Shown piece after piece: positions 44,680 through 55,147 of a stretch of DNA of 64,000 nucleotides. The stretch spans positions 466,137-530,136 of the forward strand of contig MU270052.1 in NCBI GenBank assembly GCA_021432635.1, written 5' to 3'. The notes below the pieces were generated by a model. That model was not told the origin of the DNA and searched no databases. It saw nothing but the letters and a program-made list of their open reading frames with translations. This DNA comes from Thozetella sp. PMI_491 (Eukaryota > Ascomycota > Sordariomycetes > Chaetosphaeriales > Chaetosphaeriaceae). A program made the translations under genes and the position numbers. The number at the start of each line of letters is the position of its first letter. Positions within the stretch are counted from its first letter, which is position 1.

Positions 44680-46320
44680 CTAATTCGCTCCTGCTACTGT
44701 CGAATGCGACGTTCCCGGCCTGCTCCCGGTTCGCCTGAGCTTATTGCCTGCTTTGGTGTTGAATAGGCTTTTGACTCTCCTCAATCTTGCAATCATGTCC
44801 TTGTCCTTCTTCTTTTTTGCTTCGTCGTCAAGTTCCTCCTCTATCTCGTCGCCGTCTGGCCCATATATGACGATCGGCTCCTTCAGTCCGCCGTGGCCCC
44901 CCGCAGTCGTTGGTCTCCGAACCGGCGTCGTGGGAGTAGCTGCTGGCCCAGTGGGCGCCACGGAGCTCTTGCTCCGCCCGTGTGACGGGGTCGCAGCCAG
45001 GCTCGTTTTGCGGCGAACGAAAGCGTCGTTGCGGAGGGTTTGGACTAGGATCTCCCACGCAGGCTTGTCGATCTCGCCCGCCGCGAGGGGAGCGGCTCCC
45101 GAGCTACGCTGTGCCCTGCCGCTCTTCCAGGGGCAGAAGAATCGATGTTCCCGTAGTGGGTCAAGGTGGTCCATAGGCGCGGGCACCAGGATCGTGTTGG
45201 TCTCCAGGTCCACTTCTTTGCTCTTGAACATCCATAGGCCAAGACGTCGCAGGCAGCTATGGCACGATGCACTGTTTGGTACGGCGCCAATGCGGGTATT
45301 GGTGAGACCCTGCCAGCCAAGAACTGCCAAAGCTAGCGCTGATCGGTTGACTTTGGGTGTGGCTCTGGTTGCTGTTCCCGTCTTATCGGGCGGAGGCGCA
45401 GGTTCTGTGAAGAAGTTTGAGGGAAGCGAGGAGAGGACAGAGTCGATGCTGAGTCCTTCTGGCAGGCGAAGGTTGAACTCGTAAGGCAAGAAGTCCTTGC
45501 GGGCACAGAGTTCGTCGTATCGCTGTCGCAAACCCTCTAGGGCGACGTTGGGCGTTTGCAGCGAGACCAAGCGCAAAAGAGAATCTAGAGGAGCGTTAGA
45601 GTCTGCATGTTGTGCACAGATAATCGGCCTCCCTGGCTTACCATCGCAGCCCTTCCTTCGCCAGAGGCAGTCTTCCTCGTGGGCCGTGACGATCAGCTCC
45701 GCGTACTTATCCACCAGCGCCTCCTCGATATCCGACGCAATTAGCACCGGCACTTCCTTGCCTCTGACCTCCTTGCAGTTTAGCTTGACGGCCAGCTCCT
45801 TGTTGCAGAGCGCACACTTAACACGCTCCTTGCCCTGGCACGACCACCCTCGCTTCGCCCATTCGATCTCGCTCACCCGCTCCGGTTTAGGGGCCCAATC
45901 GGTAAGCTCTTGGAAGGTGCCAAGCCTCTTGAGAAGTTGGTCACGGTCGCCAGGGCAGTACCTGGAGATGGTCTCCGCGCTCTTCAAGGTACCCGTCGGC
46001 GTCCACTTCCGCAGCGTGACATTCGAGATGCTCGTGTGCGACTTCTCACCGCCATCCACCAGATGGATGGAGCCAAATCGCGCGGGGCTCGAGTCGGGCA
46101 CGCCGACGCGGCGCTTCTTGGCGAGCAGGTCGAATTCGGGGATCATATTGGACAGCGAGGACGATGAGGGGTTGGGACCTAGGCCGGTCGCATCGTAGGA
46201 GGTCGACAACCTCGAGCTTGTAGGGGAATCGGAGGGTGAAACAGGAGTAGAAGGGCGGCTGCTGGTGTTGCCGATGCCTTGGAGAAGAGCATTGAACTTG
46301 CGCTTGACGGTGGCATTCAT
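44680..46320 (-). CDS. C3HC zinc-finger protein of the Rsm1/NIPA family
   Basis: Single exon, 546 aa. The zf-C3HC region spans about 115-235: YCPGDRDQLLKRLGTFQELTDW (in parts), then EWAKRGWSC, VKCALCNKEL, and AHEEDCLWRRKGC carrying the His-Cys ligands. A second, Rsm1-type half follows with LDSLLRLVSLQTP, then CHSCLRRLGLWMF near 365 and PLREHRFFCPW near 400. The last 100 residues are basic, Ser/Thr/Pro-rich and end with an acidic-basic stretch. In fission yeast Rsm1 acts in nuclear mRNA export; mammalian NIPA is an SCF-type adaptor. Which role applies here is unknown, but a nuclear location is likely. It shares a 687-bp divergent promoter with the HAL2-like gene. Confidence 0.85.
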   Translation of the reverse strand: MNATVKRKFNALLQGIGNTSSRPSTPVSPSDSPTSSRLSTSYDATGLGPNPSSSSLSNMIPEFDLLAKKRRVGVPDSSPARFGSIHLVDGGEKSHTSISNVTLRKWTPTGTLKSAETISRYCPGDRDQLLKRLGTFQELTDWAPKPERVSEIEWAKRGWSCQGKERVKCALCNKELAVKLNCKEVRGKEVPVLIASDIEEALVDKYAELIVTAHEEDCLWRRKGCDGKPGRPIICAQHADSNAPLDSLLRLVSLQTPNVALEGLRQRYDELCARKDFLPYEFNLRLPEGLSIDSVLSSLPSNFFTEPAPPPDKTGTATRATPKVNRSALALAVLGWQGLTNTRIGAVPNSASCHSCLRRLGLWMFKSKEVDLETNTILVPAPMDHLDPLREHRFFCPWKSGRAQRSSGAAPLAAGEIDKPAWEILVQTLRNDAFVRRKTSLAATPSHGRSKSSVAPTGPAATPTTPVRRPTTAGGHGGLKEPIVIYGPDGDEIEEELDDEAKKKKDKDMIARLRRVKSLFNTKAGNKLRRTGSRPGTSHSTVAGAN

Positions 46321-47007
46321 GTTTGAGCGATGCCGTCCCGGCTGCGGCTGCGGGCAATGAGAGATCGGTTAGGATAATGTGGCACCCCGGCAACCACCCG
46401 ACAGGATTCGCTGGCGACTTTGCCGTTTGCAGCCGATCGCCCGTTGGTTCAAGTCGGATCAGCGAAAGCAGTGACACGCCAACCGAGGATCGCTCGGCGC
46501 CGGGTTTGGCTGTGAGGGTCTCTCTACTGGCAGCTTTTCAGGATGCAGTATGGGAGCGGCGCATGGGTATAGAAGAAGCTTGGATTGAACAAATAGTCGG
46601 ACTGAGCTGATGTCAACAAAAGGCTAAAAATGGGCCGGAAGCTCCAGCAACCCATAAGGTCACTAGCGCAGCAGCGCAGAGCAGGGCTTGGCTCGTGCGG
46701 TCAGCCATTGGATGAAACCGCTGAAAGGCGGGGCGGCTTCGGCTCCGCAGCCGCTACAAAGCTGCCCGTCATCATTGCCTCGCCCGGATTAGCCCCTCAA
46801 ATACAGGGAGCGCTAGAGGGCAAGAGAGCCACTTGCCCCTCATCGAGTGGTGAAGTGGGACGGCGAGGCTCGCATGAGCCTTTCCTACACCAAACCGTTG
46901 CCGCCTCGTGCCGACCAAAAGATTTGCTGCCAGCCTAACTACCTACCTGAGTACTTTAGCCTCCCAGCTTCTCTCCCCTTGACTTTCTTTCAGCTCACTT
47001 CCTGTGG
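46321..47007. promoter_or_regulatory. divergent promoter, Rsm1-like and HAL2-like genes
   Basis: A reverse CCAAT box (ATTGG) lies at 46707-46711, roughly midway. The right part is pyrimidine-rich with CT-dense leader sequence before the HAL2 start. No convincing Cys3/MetR site was found by eye. Confidence 0.4.
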
Positions 47008-48243
47008 ATGTCTAACACTGATAAAAAACCTCGTCAGTCAAAATTCACCTCGTTCTCTCTCGTCTTTTTCTTCTCTATCGTTACCCTCGCCGTGGCTATC
47101 TTCTTGCCACGAGCGTTTCCCCGGCTTGGCCTTCTCGCAAGCCAGATAATCAGTCGACCGACTCATTCGGCCGTCCCCATGGCTTCCGTCTACGCAAAAG
47201 AGCTCGAGGTGGCTCAGCTCGCCGTCCAGCGAGCTGCCCAGCTCACCAAGCGCGTCTTCCACGAGAAGGCCAAAGGCACTGTCTCCAAGGACGACAAGTC
47301 GCCGGTGACGATCGGCGACTTTGGTGCCCAGGCTCTGATCATCAGCGCCCTGAAGGCCAACTTCCCGGCTGACGAGATCGTCGCCGAGGAGGAGTCGGAA
47401 AGGCTACGCGGGGACGTGCCCCTCCGAGACCAGATCTGGGAGCTTGTCAAGAGCACTCAGCTTGACGACGGAGCGTCCGAGCAGCTCCTTGGAGGTGCTA
47501 TCAAGGATGCAGATGCCATGCTCGAGCTCATCGACAACGGGAACAGCAAGGGTGGCGCGAAGGGTCGCATCTGGGCCATCGACCCCATCGATGGGACCAA
47601 GGGCTTCTTGCGCGGAGGACAGTATGCCGTCTGTCTCGCCCTGATGGTAGACGGAGACGTCAAAGTCGGCGTTCTCGGCTGCCCGAACCTGCCGGTGGAC
47701 GATGCCGCTCCGCTGACAGCGGACATCGGTGCCAACCAGACGGACGAGGGCCGCGGCGTTGTCTTCTCGGCCGTCTTGGGCCAGGGCGCCACCAGCCGGC
47801 CACTCGGGTCTGGAGCCTTGGCCGAGGGCCAGCCGATCCAAATGAAGCCCATTACCGAGATGTCAAGCGCTAGCTTCTGCGAGAGCGTCGAGTCTGGTCA
47901 CTCAAACCAGTCCGAGGCCGCGCAGATCGCGCAGAAGCTCGGCATCACCAGGCCGAGCGTCAGGATGGACTCGCAGGCCAAATACGGTTCGATCGCCCGC
48001 GGGGCCGGTGATATTTACCTCCGGCTGCCCGTCTCGGCCACCTACCAAGAAAAGATCTGGGACCATGCCGCGGGCGATCTCATCGTCCGGGAAGCCGGTG
48101 GCCAGGTCACCGACACCCTCGGCAACCGGCTGGACTTCAGCAAAGGACGCACTCTAGCCGCCAACCGGGGTGTTATTGCTGCCCCGGCTGCCGTTCATAG
48201 CCAAGTCTTGTCAGTCGTTCAGGAGGTGATTGCTCCCAAATAG
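47008..48243 (+). CDS. MET22: 3'(2'),5'-bisphosphate nucleotidase (PAP phosphatase)
   Basis: Single exon, 411 aa from the first ATG. Inositol-monophosphatase superfamily signatures are present: metal ligand VAEEESERLRG near 130, WAIDPIDGTKGFLRGGQYAV near 190-209 and WDHAAGDLIVREAGG near 350. This fits Hal2/Met22, which hydrolyses 3'-phosphoadenosine 5'-phosphate (PAP), the by-product of PAPS reduction, and is the sodium/lithium-sensitive target in yeast. The first 57 residues are extra compared with the usual start MASVYAKELEVAQLAVQ, which lies at residue 58 (47179). They include a hydrophobic segment at about 16-35 preceded by basic residues. Two starts could give a membrane-anchored and a cytosolic form. 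It sits 10 kb from MET10, of the same pathway. Confidence 0.92.
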   Translation: MSNTDKKPRQSKFTSFSLVFFFSIVTLAVAIFLPRAFPRLGLLASQIISRPTHSAVPMASVYAKELEVAQLAVQRAAQLTKRVFHEKAKGTVSKDDKSPVTIGDFGAQALIISALKANFPADEIVAEEESERLRGDVPLRDQIWELVKSTQLDDGASEQLLGGAIKDADAMLELIDNGNSKGGAKGRIWAIDPIDGTKGFLRGGQYAVCLALMVDGDVKVGVLGCPNLPVDDAAPLTADIGANQTDEGRGVVFSAVLGQGATSRPLGSGALAEGQPIQMKPITEMSSASFCESVESGHSNQSEAAQIAQKLGITRPSVRMDSQAKYGSIARGAGDIYLRLPVSATYQEKIWDHAAGDLIVREAGGQVTDTLGNRLDFSKGRTLAANRGVIAAPAAVHSQVLSVVQEVIAPK

Positions 48244-48360
48244 AGGAATCTGGATGCCCAAGAAAGGGGGGAACAAAAGTTATACAGATTATGGCACAGA
48301 TCCCGCGGGTACTAGGCGCAGTAGGATAGACATAATGTACAAACTGGCCATGACAGCCGT
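48244..48360. other. short convergent spacer
   Basis: Only 117 bp separate the stop codons of the PAP phosphatase and the uL6m gene, so their 3' UTRs must overlap or lie very close. Confidence 0.7.
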
Positions 48361-49236
48361 TTATTTGACCTTCTTCTGCTTGATCTTGATGGTCTCATCG
48401 TTGACGAAGATGCCCTTGCCCTTGTAGGGTTCCGGCCTCCTCCACTTGCGAATCTCGGCTGCCAGCGTCATGAGCTCCTCCCGGTTGATGCCCTCCAGCA
48501 AGATGCGCGTCGGCTGCGGTGCGCTCGCCTTCATGCCTTTGGGGACGCCTATCTCGACGGGGTGCGAGAAGCCAAGCTTCAAGCAAATGAATGGCTGGCC
48601 CGGGTATTCCTCGATCGCAGGTCGGGTGTCGACTGAGGCACGGTATCCAATACCCACGAGCCTGAGGACAGCAGTGTGACCTTCAGATACACCGCGAATG
48701 TAGTTGTTGAGGTAGGCCCATGTCGTACCTGTTCGATGTCTCGTCAGAATCATCCCATGGGGTTAGACAACTAATGCGCCGGCGAATCGCCACCTACCCC
48801 ACATCTCTTGTTGGTGCTTTTCTGTCTTGTCCTCTACGCTCAGCGTAGCTGTCCTTGCCGCTGTGTCGTGGTCGATCTTGATGAAGGGAAGGATCGTCAT
48901 GTCTTGGGTCCCTACAGGCTGGTTAGGGACGAAGTCCAAGCAGAACCCCAACCTGGCCAGATGCTTACCGAGGGGTCCGGTGACCGTGACAGTTCTTTTA
49001 GGTATTTGCAAATACGTAGTGGGATCTCTCTTCACCCATGGCTCCCCGATCATCAACTCTACGCCAGGGGGGATCGACAACGGCGTCCGGCCGAGTTTCG
49101 AGGGTCGGTTCGTCGTCGCCGAGAAGTGCCGCGCCGGTGCAGACTGGAAGGCTGGGACGAGGAATCCGGGTAGGGTTGTGGCTGTAGGAGACCCGAGGGC
49201 CTTCCTCAGAGCCCTGCCCTGTGTTGGCGCAATCAT
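48361..49236 (-). CDS. MRPL6: mitochondrial large-subunit ribosomal protein uL6m
   Basis: Exons 49236-48798 and 48728-48361 (69-bp intron) give 268 aa. The junction rebuilds QQEMWGTTWAYLNNYIRGVSEGH, the central motif of L6 proteins. LGRTPLSIPPGVE, QIPKRTVTVTGPLG and the C-terminal KWRRPEPYKGKGI are all typical of L6. The N-terminal 45 residues (MIAPTQGRALRKALGS and onward to ARHFSATT) lack acidic residues and look like a mitochondrial presequence with cleavage near RHFS. A longer frame upstream from 49335 would hide that presequence behind 33 residues, so the internal Met at 49236 is chosen. It is a structural protein of the mitochondrial 54S subunit. Confidence 0.92.
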
Positions 49237-50518
49237 TTTGCCGGCGAGGGACGCAATTGACCAGAGTCTCGTGGCGCGCGTCGGACGATGAAGGGGCAGC
49301 TCCAGAAAATGTTCACCAGCTCCAGCTAGGTGCATGGTTTGCCGCGGTTTAGCCGGCCACTAGTGCTATAAGATTTGCTAACCTAAAATTGCATGTAGCT
49401 GACATGCAGCCTGCCGCATACATCTCTCTACAAGGTGCATTCCTCCTAACCCACGGCCAATTCGATCTAGAGGTGCAAATGAACTACCTCAGACCAGTTC
49501 CCCCTCTGATTTTCGGATCTGTGTTATTCTTTTCTTGCGTCTTGCCTCTATTTTCAAAGGGCAGATTCTCATTGACATCTCATGGCTGACCAATTTGAGT
49601 TAATGGTGCTTGATCAAGGATTCCATTATCCATGTTAAATTAACGCTTTGTTAAATATATGCAAGGCTCACAATATCGTGTTCTCAATAGTTGCAAATCC
49701 ATCACTAACATCCAGGTTTGCCTACTGGCAGGTGCAATCTGGAGACGGGCATGCTAAATGGCCAAAGTTAGAGCTGTCTTCATGGTTTAAAATGGGCTGC
49801 GCCAGCATTTCATGGCCCAAAGCCAGCAAAATGGGGGCCCGTGTTTATCAAACCAGCAGTTGGGAAGAGCCATGCATTGTATGCGAGACAGTAAGTCTTG
49901 AACTCCTGCTCGACTCTAGCTGGTGAAGCGAACTCCATACGTAGATATCTTCCGATGGAATGTCTAGCCCGAGAGACCAAGAGAATCGGTGCACATAGAA
50001 TGGGCAAGTCAAGACTTGCAGGTGATGGAATGCCGGGGCGAAACATGTGAGTAGCAGACCTTCTGTCTTTTGGAGTATAGACGACAAATAGTCTGAGAAC
50101 AGTGATGACCAACTCAGATGTGATTTTATTCAACAATAGCCTCTAGATCTCCTCACAAAGTTGGAAGAGTTAGCCTTAGGGAGCAATCCTAGTGCTAGTC
50201 GCTGGGTCTTGAGATTCGTATTGTAGTTTAGGAAAATACACACCCCCAGCTCTCTGTTTTCTATTCACGGAGCAAGCAGTCTCCCATATGATTTTCTGCC
50301 GCACCTTCCTCTTTTAATTCCACTTTCCTCGTCCCGGTTCACCCTCCCCCTCCACACTCCACCCTCACGTCCACCTCAAACTCCCGCTCCTCCCCCAGGC
50401 CAGTCTGAGGGACATATTCCAGACTACCAAGCTATTCCAACCACGCTTGGAATCTTCTTTCTTCTACCTCCTTCCCCATTCTCCGTTCAACGAAATCGAG
50501 TCATCGCCTCCGATCACC
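49237..50518. other. 1.3-kb divergent intergenic region
   Basis: Region between the uL6m and Kar5-like genes. No gene is supported. The central part (about 49380-50250) is clearly AT-richer than the flanks. The last 200 bp are strongly pyrimidine-rich (CCTCCCC-type runs), consistent with a fungal promoter/5' UTR for the Kar5-like gene. Confidence 0.45.
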
Positions 50519-52108
50519 ATGAAGCCGATCTTTGCCCTCGTACTTGCCCTATGGGCTCTGACGCAGCCTCGCGTCCTCGGTTTCTCGTGGGGACGTGCCA
50601 AGAAGCTCAGCCATGGTAAGATTACTAAACCATTATGCTACCTGTCCATCATGATCTAATTTAGAGTCCCATTTTTAGCACTTGACCAAACTCAGTCTCC
50701 TCTAAAGCTCGTCCACGTCGACCGTCCTAACGAAGAGCCGAGACTGCCCGATATCTATGCCATCGCTCTCAGGGAGTTGCAGGAGCTGGAGGCGGCTCCT
50801 CTCTGCCATCGGGTCGCTGCCCGTCTCCTTGTGAATAGTTGCGAGCTGGTTGACGGCAAGGATGAGGCTACTATACTAACTGAGAGCGGTCCCAAGATTC
50901 GCGACTTCGTGGACGCCTATGCAGCTAGTCTGGCCATCTGCGATCTTGAGCGTGGCAGCTTTGTGATACCCATGGACTGTGCCAAGTTTCAAGAAGAGGC
51001 TCTCGGCCAGCTCGCACTGAATAATCAAGCTCACATGCTTGTCACTTCTTCCGAGATTGATGCCTGCCTCACAGCCCTAGCTAACTCTGACGCGGCATGG
51101 AGCACCTGGGTCAGTTACCGTCACAAGGCCGTCAGGTTCTGCCAAGCGGCTCGTGCAGACAATGAAAAGGCTGAGAGCATCGCCCTCTACCAGCGGCTGA
51201 CTAAGGTCCTTGCCAAACTTGCTAGCAGTGTCGAAGTAGAGCTTCGCCAGCGCATGGAGGATATCGAGGAGCGAACACGCCAGTCTCTTGAGGATCTTGA
51301 GCAGCTAAACCCCCGGATCGATGGTTTGAAGGAGGGCTTACTCAAGCTTCAAGAGTTCCTCTCCCATGACATGCGCGAGGCTATGAAGAAGTCTTCACAG
51401 TCCATGAACGAAGGTCGCGAGAGCGCTGCGGCGATCCAGCAGCTCCTGGCTACTTTGGTCAACTCAATGGCCTCAGCCAGCTCCCATGTGGTCGAGAGCA
51501 ACTCCCGTCTCGTCATGGCCCAGGAGGAATCAATGCAAAAGGCTGGCAAGGACATCGGCGCTCTCATCGAAGCTGTCGCCACCGCTGTGACAACTTCTGC
51601 CTCTCTGCAGCAGCAGATTGTAAGTTGACGCGAACTTATAGCTTCCCACTTTTACCCTAACCTTTATGGACAGGAAATATCCCGTCTTCACGCAGCCGAG
51701 CTCTCTAGTCGGCAAGATGCTCTCGAGGCAGGAATGGGCCGCCTCCTCAACGTCACTGAGAAGCTATCGGCGAAGTACGACGATCATACCAGCCTTCTTG
51801 ATCGGGCGAACAATCAGACCTACGAGGTTCTCGACATGTTGGGAGATACCGCGTCCAAGGCCGCCTTGATCAATGAATCGTTCCATCAGGAGTCGGTCCG
51901 CAGCGGGTGGTGGCCATACATCGTTTTTCCGACCGCGGCCCTAGTGATGGGCTCCTACGGTCTGCCGCCGTCAGCCTCCCGCAACTTGGGCCTCCTAACC
52001 CTTGGAGAGGTGATTGCCATCTTGTTTTCGATTTTCAATGATCTCGAGGCGGCGATCCTCTTCTCGACCGCCGAGGTAGTCGTCAACGGAACGGAGCCTT
52101 CTCTGTAA
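50519..52108 (+). CDS. Kar5-like nuclear membrane fusion protein
   Basis: Three exons, 50519-50615, 50679-51619 and 51674-52108, give 490 aa with consistent phases. A signal peptide is clear (MKPIFALVLALWALTQP, cleavage near VLGFS). A Cys-containing region follows: APLCHRVAARLLVNSCELV, LAICDLE, PMDCAKF, and the spacing with SWSTWVSYRHKAVRFCQAAR (in parts) resembles the cysteine-rich domain shared by Kar5, Brambleberry and GEX1. A long heptad-like helical segment (about 205-400) is predicted to form a coiled coil. Two hydrophobic segments near the C-terminus (WWPYIVFPTAALVMGSYGL and LLTLGEVIAILFSIF) would anchor it in the nuclear envelope. The family acts in nuclear fusion after mating, so expression in sexual development is expected. 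Confidence 0.8.
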
Positions 52109-52441
52109 CCTCGTTAGGATCAATTTCGTCATAAAACCATGCATCTCGGAGCCTAATTAAGCATTGGGGATTTGGGAAGCTCTTCACAGCTTGGGAGTGA
52201 GGCGTGGTACATCTCAGGAACAATCGCAAGGCCGTGGAGACATGTATTGGGGCCAGAGATCGACTTAGAATACACCAGATAGGCTAGGGACAGCCCTTTG
52301 GGGGGTTAGCGGGGAACACCCCCCCAGGCATCCTAGATAGGTACAGATCAAGCCGGGTTTGCTGTTTGGTAGCATATGCTCGTGCAAGTGTTCTCGTTTT
52401 ATTGTGATACATTAGAGCGGGTATTTGTCTCATTTTACTGA
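52109..52441. other. convergent 3' intergenic spacer
   Basis: About 330 bp between the Kar5-like and muconate cyclase genes. It holds no gene. A run of eight C bases lies near 52319. Confidence 0.5.
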
Positions 52442-53717
52442 TTAATCGTACCAGATGGCGTTCATGCCGAATCCCGGCTCGGGGATCTGGACGCGTGCCA
52501 CCCTGTGCAGAAACTCGTCCTGCCAGCGGTATATCTCCAACCACCCCTCCTGGTCGTCGGTGATAGCCACCCACTCATCGCTCCAGTCGCACGGCGACAC
52601 GGCGTTGCTGTGGCCGCCGCTGGTCGGGGTCGGGTTCAGCAATAGCTGCTTCTCGATGGAGCCGCAGTCGCGCAGGCGGAAGGCAGCGACATAGCCCGTC
52701 AATGAGAATTTGTTGGCGCGAGACGACGCGAACAGGTAGCGGCCACTCTGCGTGAGGGTACACACGTCGGCCCGGTAGAGGCCTTTGCCCGTCTCAGGGT
52801 CCTTCTGGGGGATGCCGGGCGGGATAAGCGGGAAGCTGTGATGCGTATAGACCGGCAAGTGCGTGCTCGGGTCGATGACGTACTCGCAGATGCGGTTCCC
52901 GGCCTCCATAAGCGCGTAAAGGTAGTTGCCAGTCGGGTGCATGGCCACCCAGCGCGGGTGGTCGCCCGGGTCCGGGGCGTCGAGGCTGCCGACCAGCTCG
53001 ACCTCGCCCGACGGCAGCTTGCGGTGCGTCCACAGCTTGTTGGCTGTCAGGTCGGCCGAGTACAGGTATGTCTCGGTCGGGTCGAACACCATGCCGTGGA
53101 TGCCCGTGTTCTCCTGATAGGGGTAGTTCTGGATGTTGGCCTGGAGCCCGCCCGTCTCGGACACGGTAAAGACATTGCCGAAACCAGCGTGCTTGTAGAA
53201 CGGGTTGGCGTACACGGCGTACGGCGGCTGCTTGGCGGCGAGGAGGAAGATGGCTCGCGTGTTGGTGTCGGCGCTGTTGGCCCTGGCTGGCTAAGGAGTT
53301 AGAATAAGGGGTTCAGCGGCCTATAGAGTCGCAAGCACGGTTGACGCGGCAACCATGGGACGAGACGTACGGTCTCCGCCTATGGGATGCGATGCTTCAT
53401 GGACGATTTCCGTGGGCGACTTGACGGCGAAGCTAGACCACTTCTTCATGGCGGCGCCGTATATGTTCTTCTTGGCATGCTACTCAATGTGGTATACCGG
53501 TCAGCCTCCTCGTAACCCACTTCGGCGAGCTTGACCTTGTCAATAGGCGGCATTGGAGGGGGGGCGGTACATCAAACGTCATCCAGGATATCGGCTCGTC
53601 GTGGGGTATCTCGGTCCGCTTGATGAGCTTTAATGTGAGGGCTTCGTCGTCGAACTGAACGGTGAAGATTGCGCCTGGTGGGGTCCAGGTCCCGATCATG
53701 AGATGGTGAAGCGGCAT
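52442..53717 (-). CDS. 3-carboxy-cis,cis-muconate cyclase (lactonizing enzyme)
   Basis: Exons 53717-53571, 53479-53371 and 53286-52442 give 366 aa, the same length as the Neurospora crassa enzyme as I recall it, and with a near-identical layout. Recognisable blocks are MPLHHLMIGTWTPPGAIF at the start, HEASHPIGG and RANSADTNTRAIFLLAAKQ at the exon 2/3 join, YQENTGIHGMVFDPTETYLY, PGDHPRWVAMHPTGNYLYAL, GGHSNAVSPCDWSDEW and the end PEPGFGMNAIWYD. The fold is a seven-bladed beta-propeller. It closes 3-carboxymuconate to carboxymuconolactone in the protocatechuate branch of the beta-ketoadipate pathway, a eukaryotic enzyme unrelated to the bacterial one. Cytosolic. No other gene of aromatic degradation lies in the window. 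An upstream in-frame ATG (53750) exists but the family start is at 53717. Confidence 0.96.
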
Positions 53718-55147
53718 CTTTCTGAGCTTCGCGCCGGTGGCTCGGAGCATGTGCTAGAAAGCTGGTTTGCAAGCGAGATCCTAATGAAGGGGGGTTCGAG
53801 CTCCAGAGTGCAGAAGGCGAACCAATTGTACGACTGCGGGTATCTTGGGCCGCTCTCTTTAGTTACTTTTGTCCTAGACGAAGCTACAGAAGGAGGAACA
53901 TGAAGTTTGGGCCGGCCCCCTTGGGGATCTTCGTTTTACATATGCTGCCTCCGGCCCGTCTCGTTAGTGTGGGGAATGCGCCTGGAACGAGCCGGTTCGG
54001 ACCTAGACAGCGGGAGATGCATCGGTAGTCGCGTGCGTCTGCGGCCGATTTTTCCCTCACAGGCGGAAGCTGCAAGGCAGTGGCTCTGAAAGTTTATCCC
54101 GGTGGTGGGGCAATGGAGGGGCATTGGTTGGAGAAGGACTAGGCGGGTAAGGACTCATCCAAACTTGGGAGCCGATGGCCTGGGTCGTGCCCCGAGCTGC
54201 ATCAACTCATCAGCTCAAATATTCGCGACTTGCACCAGGGCCAGAGCCTCTCTTCTGCTGCAGCACCCGCTGGCATACACGGGAGAAGCAGGCGGGGTGG
54301 GCTTCTCACCTGGACGGATCCCACGAAACGACCGCACCACATCGCGTCCTACCGGAGCCAAGTCAACAGACAGGAAGAAGCCTGAAGAGACGACCAACCC
54401 AGTCTTTTCCTGGCCCGGGCCAAGGAGACAAGTGGCAAGCAATACCGTAGGCTGCCCCCACCGTGGCGCCTGGCCAAGATCCGGCCGGCAGGCGGTATTG
54501 AAGCCCGCAGTTACTTCCGCCTCGGCCCCGCCCGGGAGCTCTACTTCTTCCGTTACCCCACCTGCATGGTCCCGATTCTCGGCGCGGAGAGGATCCGGGC
54601 TGCCGGAGTAGCAGGCAGACCAAGTTTACAATGGATGCATCGTTACCTCAAGTATAGTCACACTCCAGCTGCCGGCCGTAAAGGAAGACCTCCTTAGCCA
54701 CGCATTATTGCAGTTTCGCCCCGCCTCGACAGTCGTGATTGGAATAGCATGTCTCATAGAGTAGTTCCACGACAGCCCAGCAACGAATACCAAGGTCTGC
54801 TGCCGATGGCTCGCATCTAACGCCCTTAAACAGATGTGATTGTGACTGCGTCTGGCCCCTCAGGCTCCGCGACATTAGCCCGAGGCATCTCGAGTTGCTG
54901 AATGCCAGCATGAAAGCCTCGCGTGAATGGAGATCTTCTGCACTTGCAATTGGCTTGACAACAGCTTGCATCACCCCTCAACGAGAAGGTTCTATGCCCC
55001 AGCTCAGGACGTAGCCGGAGTTTCCGTTGTCCATAATGCCAGAAAAGAGACAAGGCTTGCCCACGATAAGATCAGTGGGTAGTTAAGAACTTGCCTGCAT
55101 TTTTGTTTCCCCCTTTGGGAAATCGTTTCTATCGGCGCCGCCAGACC
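53718..55147. other. 1.4-kb divergent intergenic region
   Basis: No supportable gene between the muconate cyclase and STAND-N-domain genes. The longest frames (up to 169 codons near 54102-54611) are Arg/Pro/Gly-rich products of GC composition. It should contain both promoters. Confidence 0.45.
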
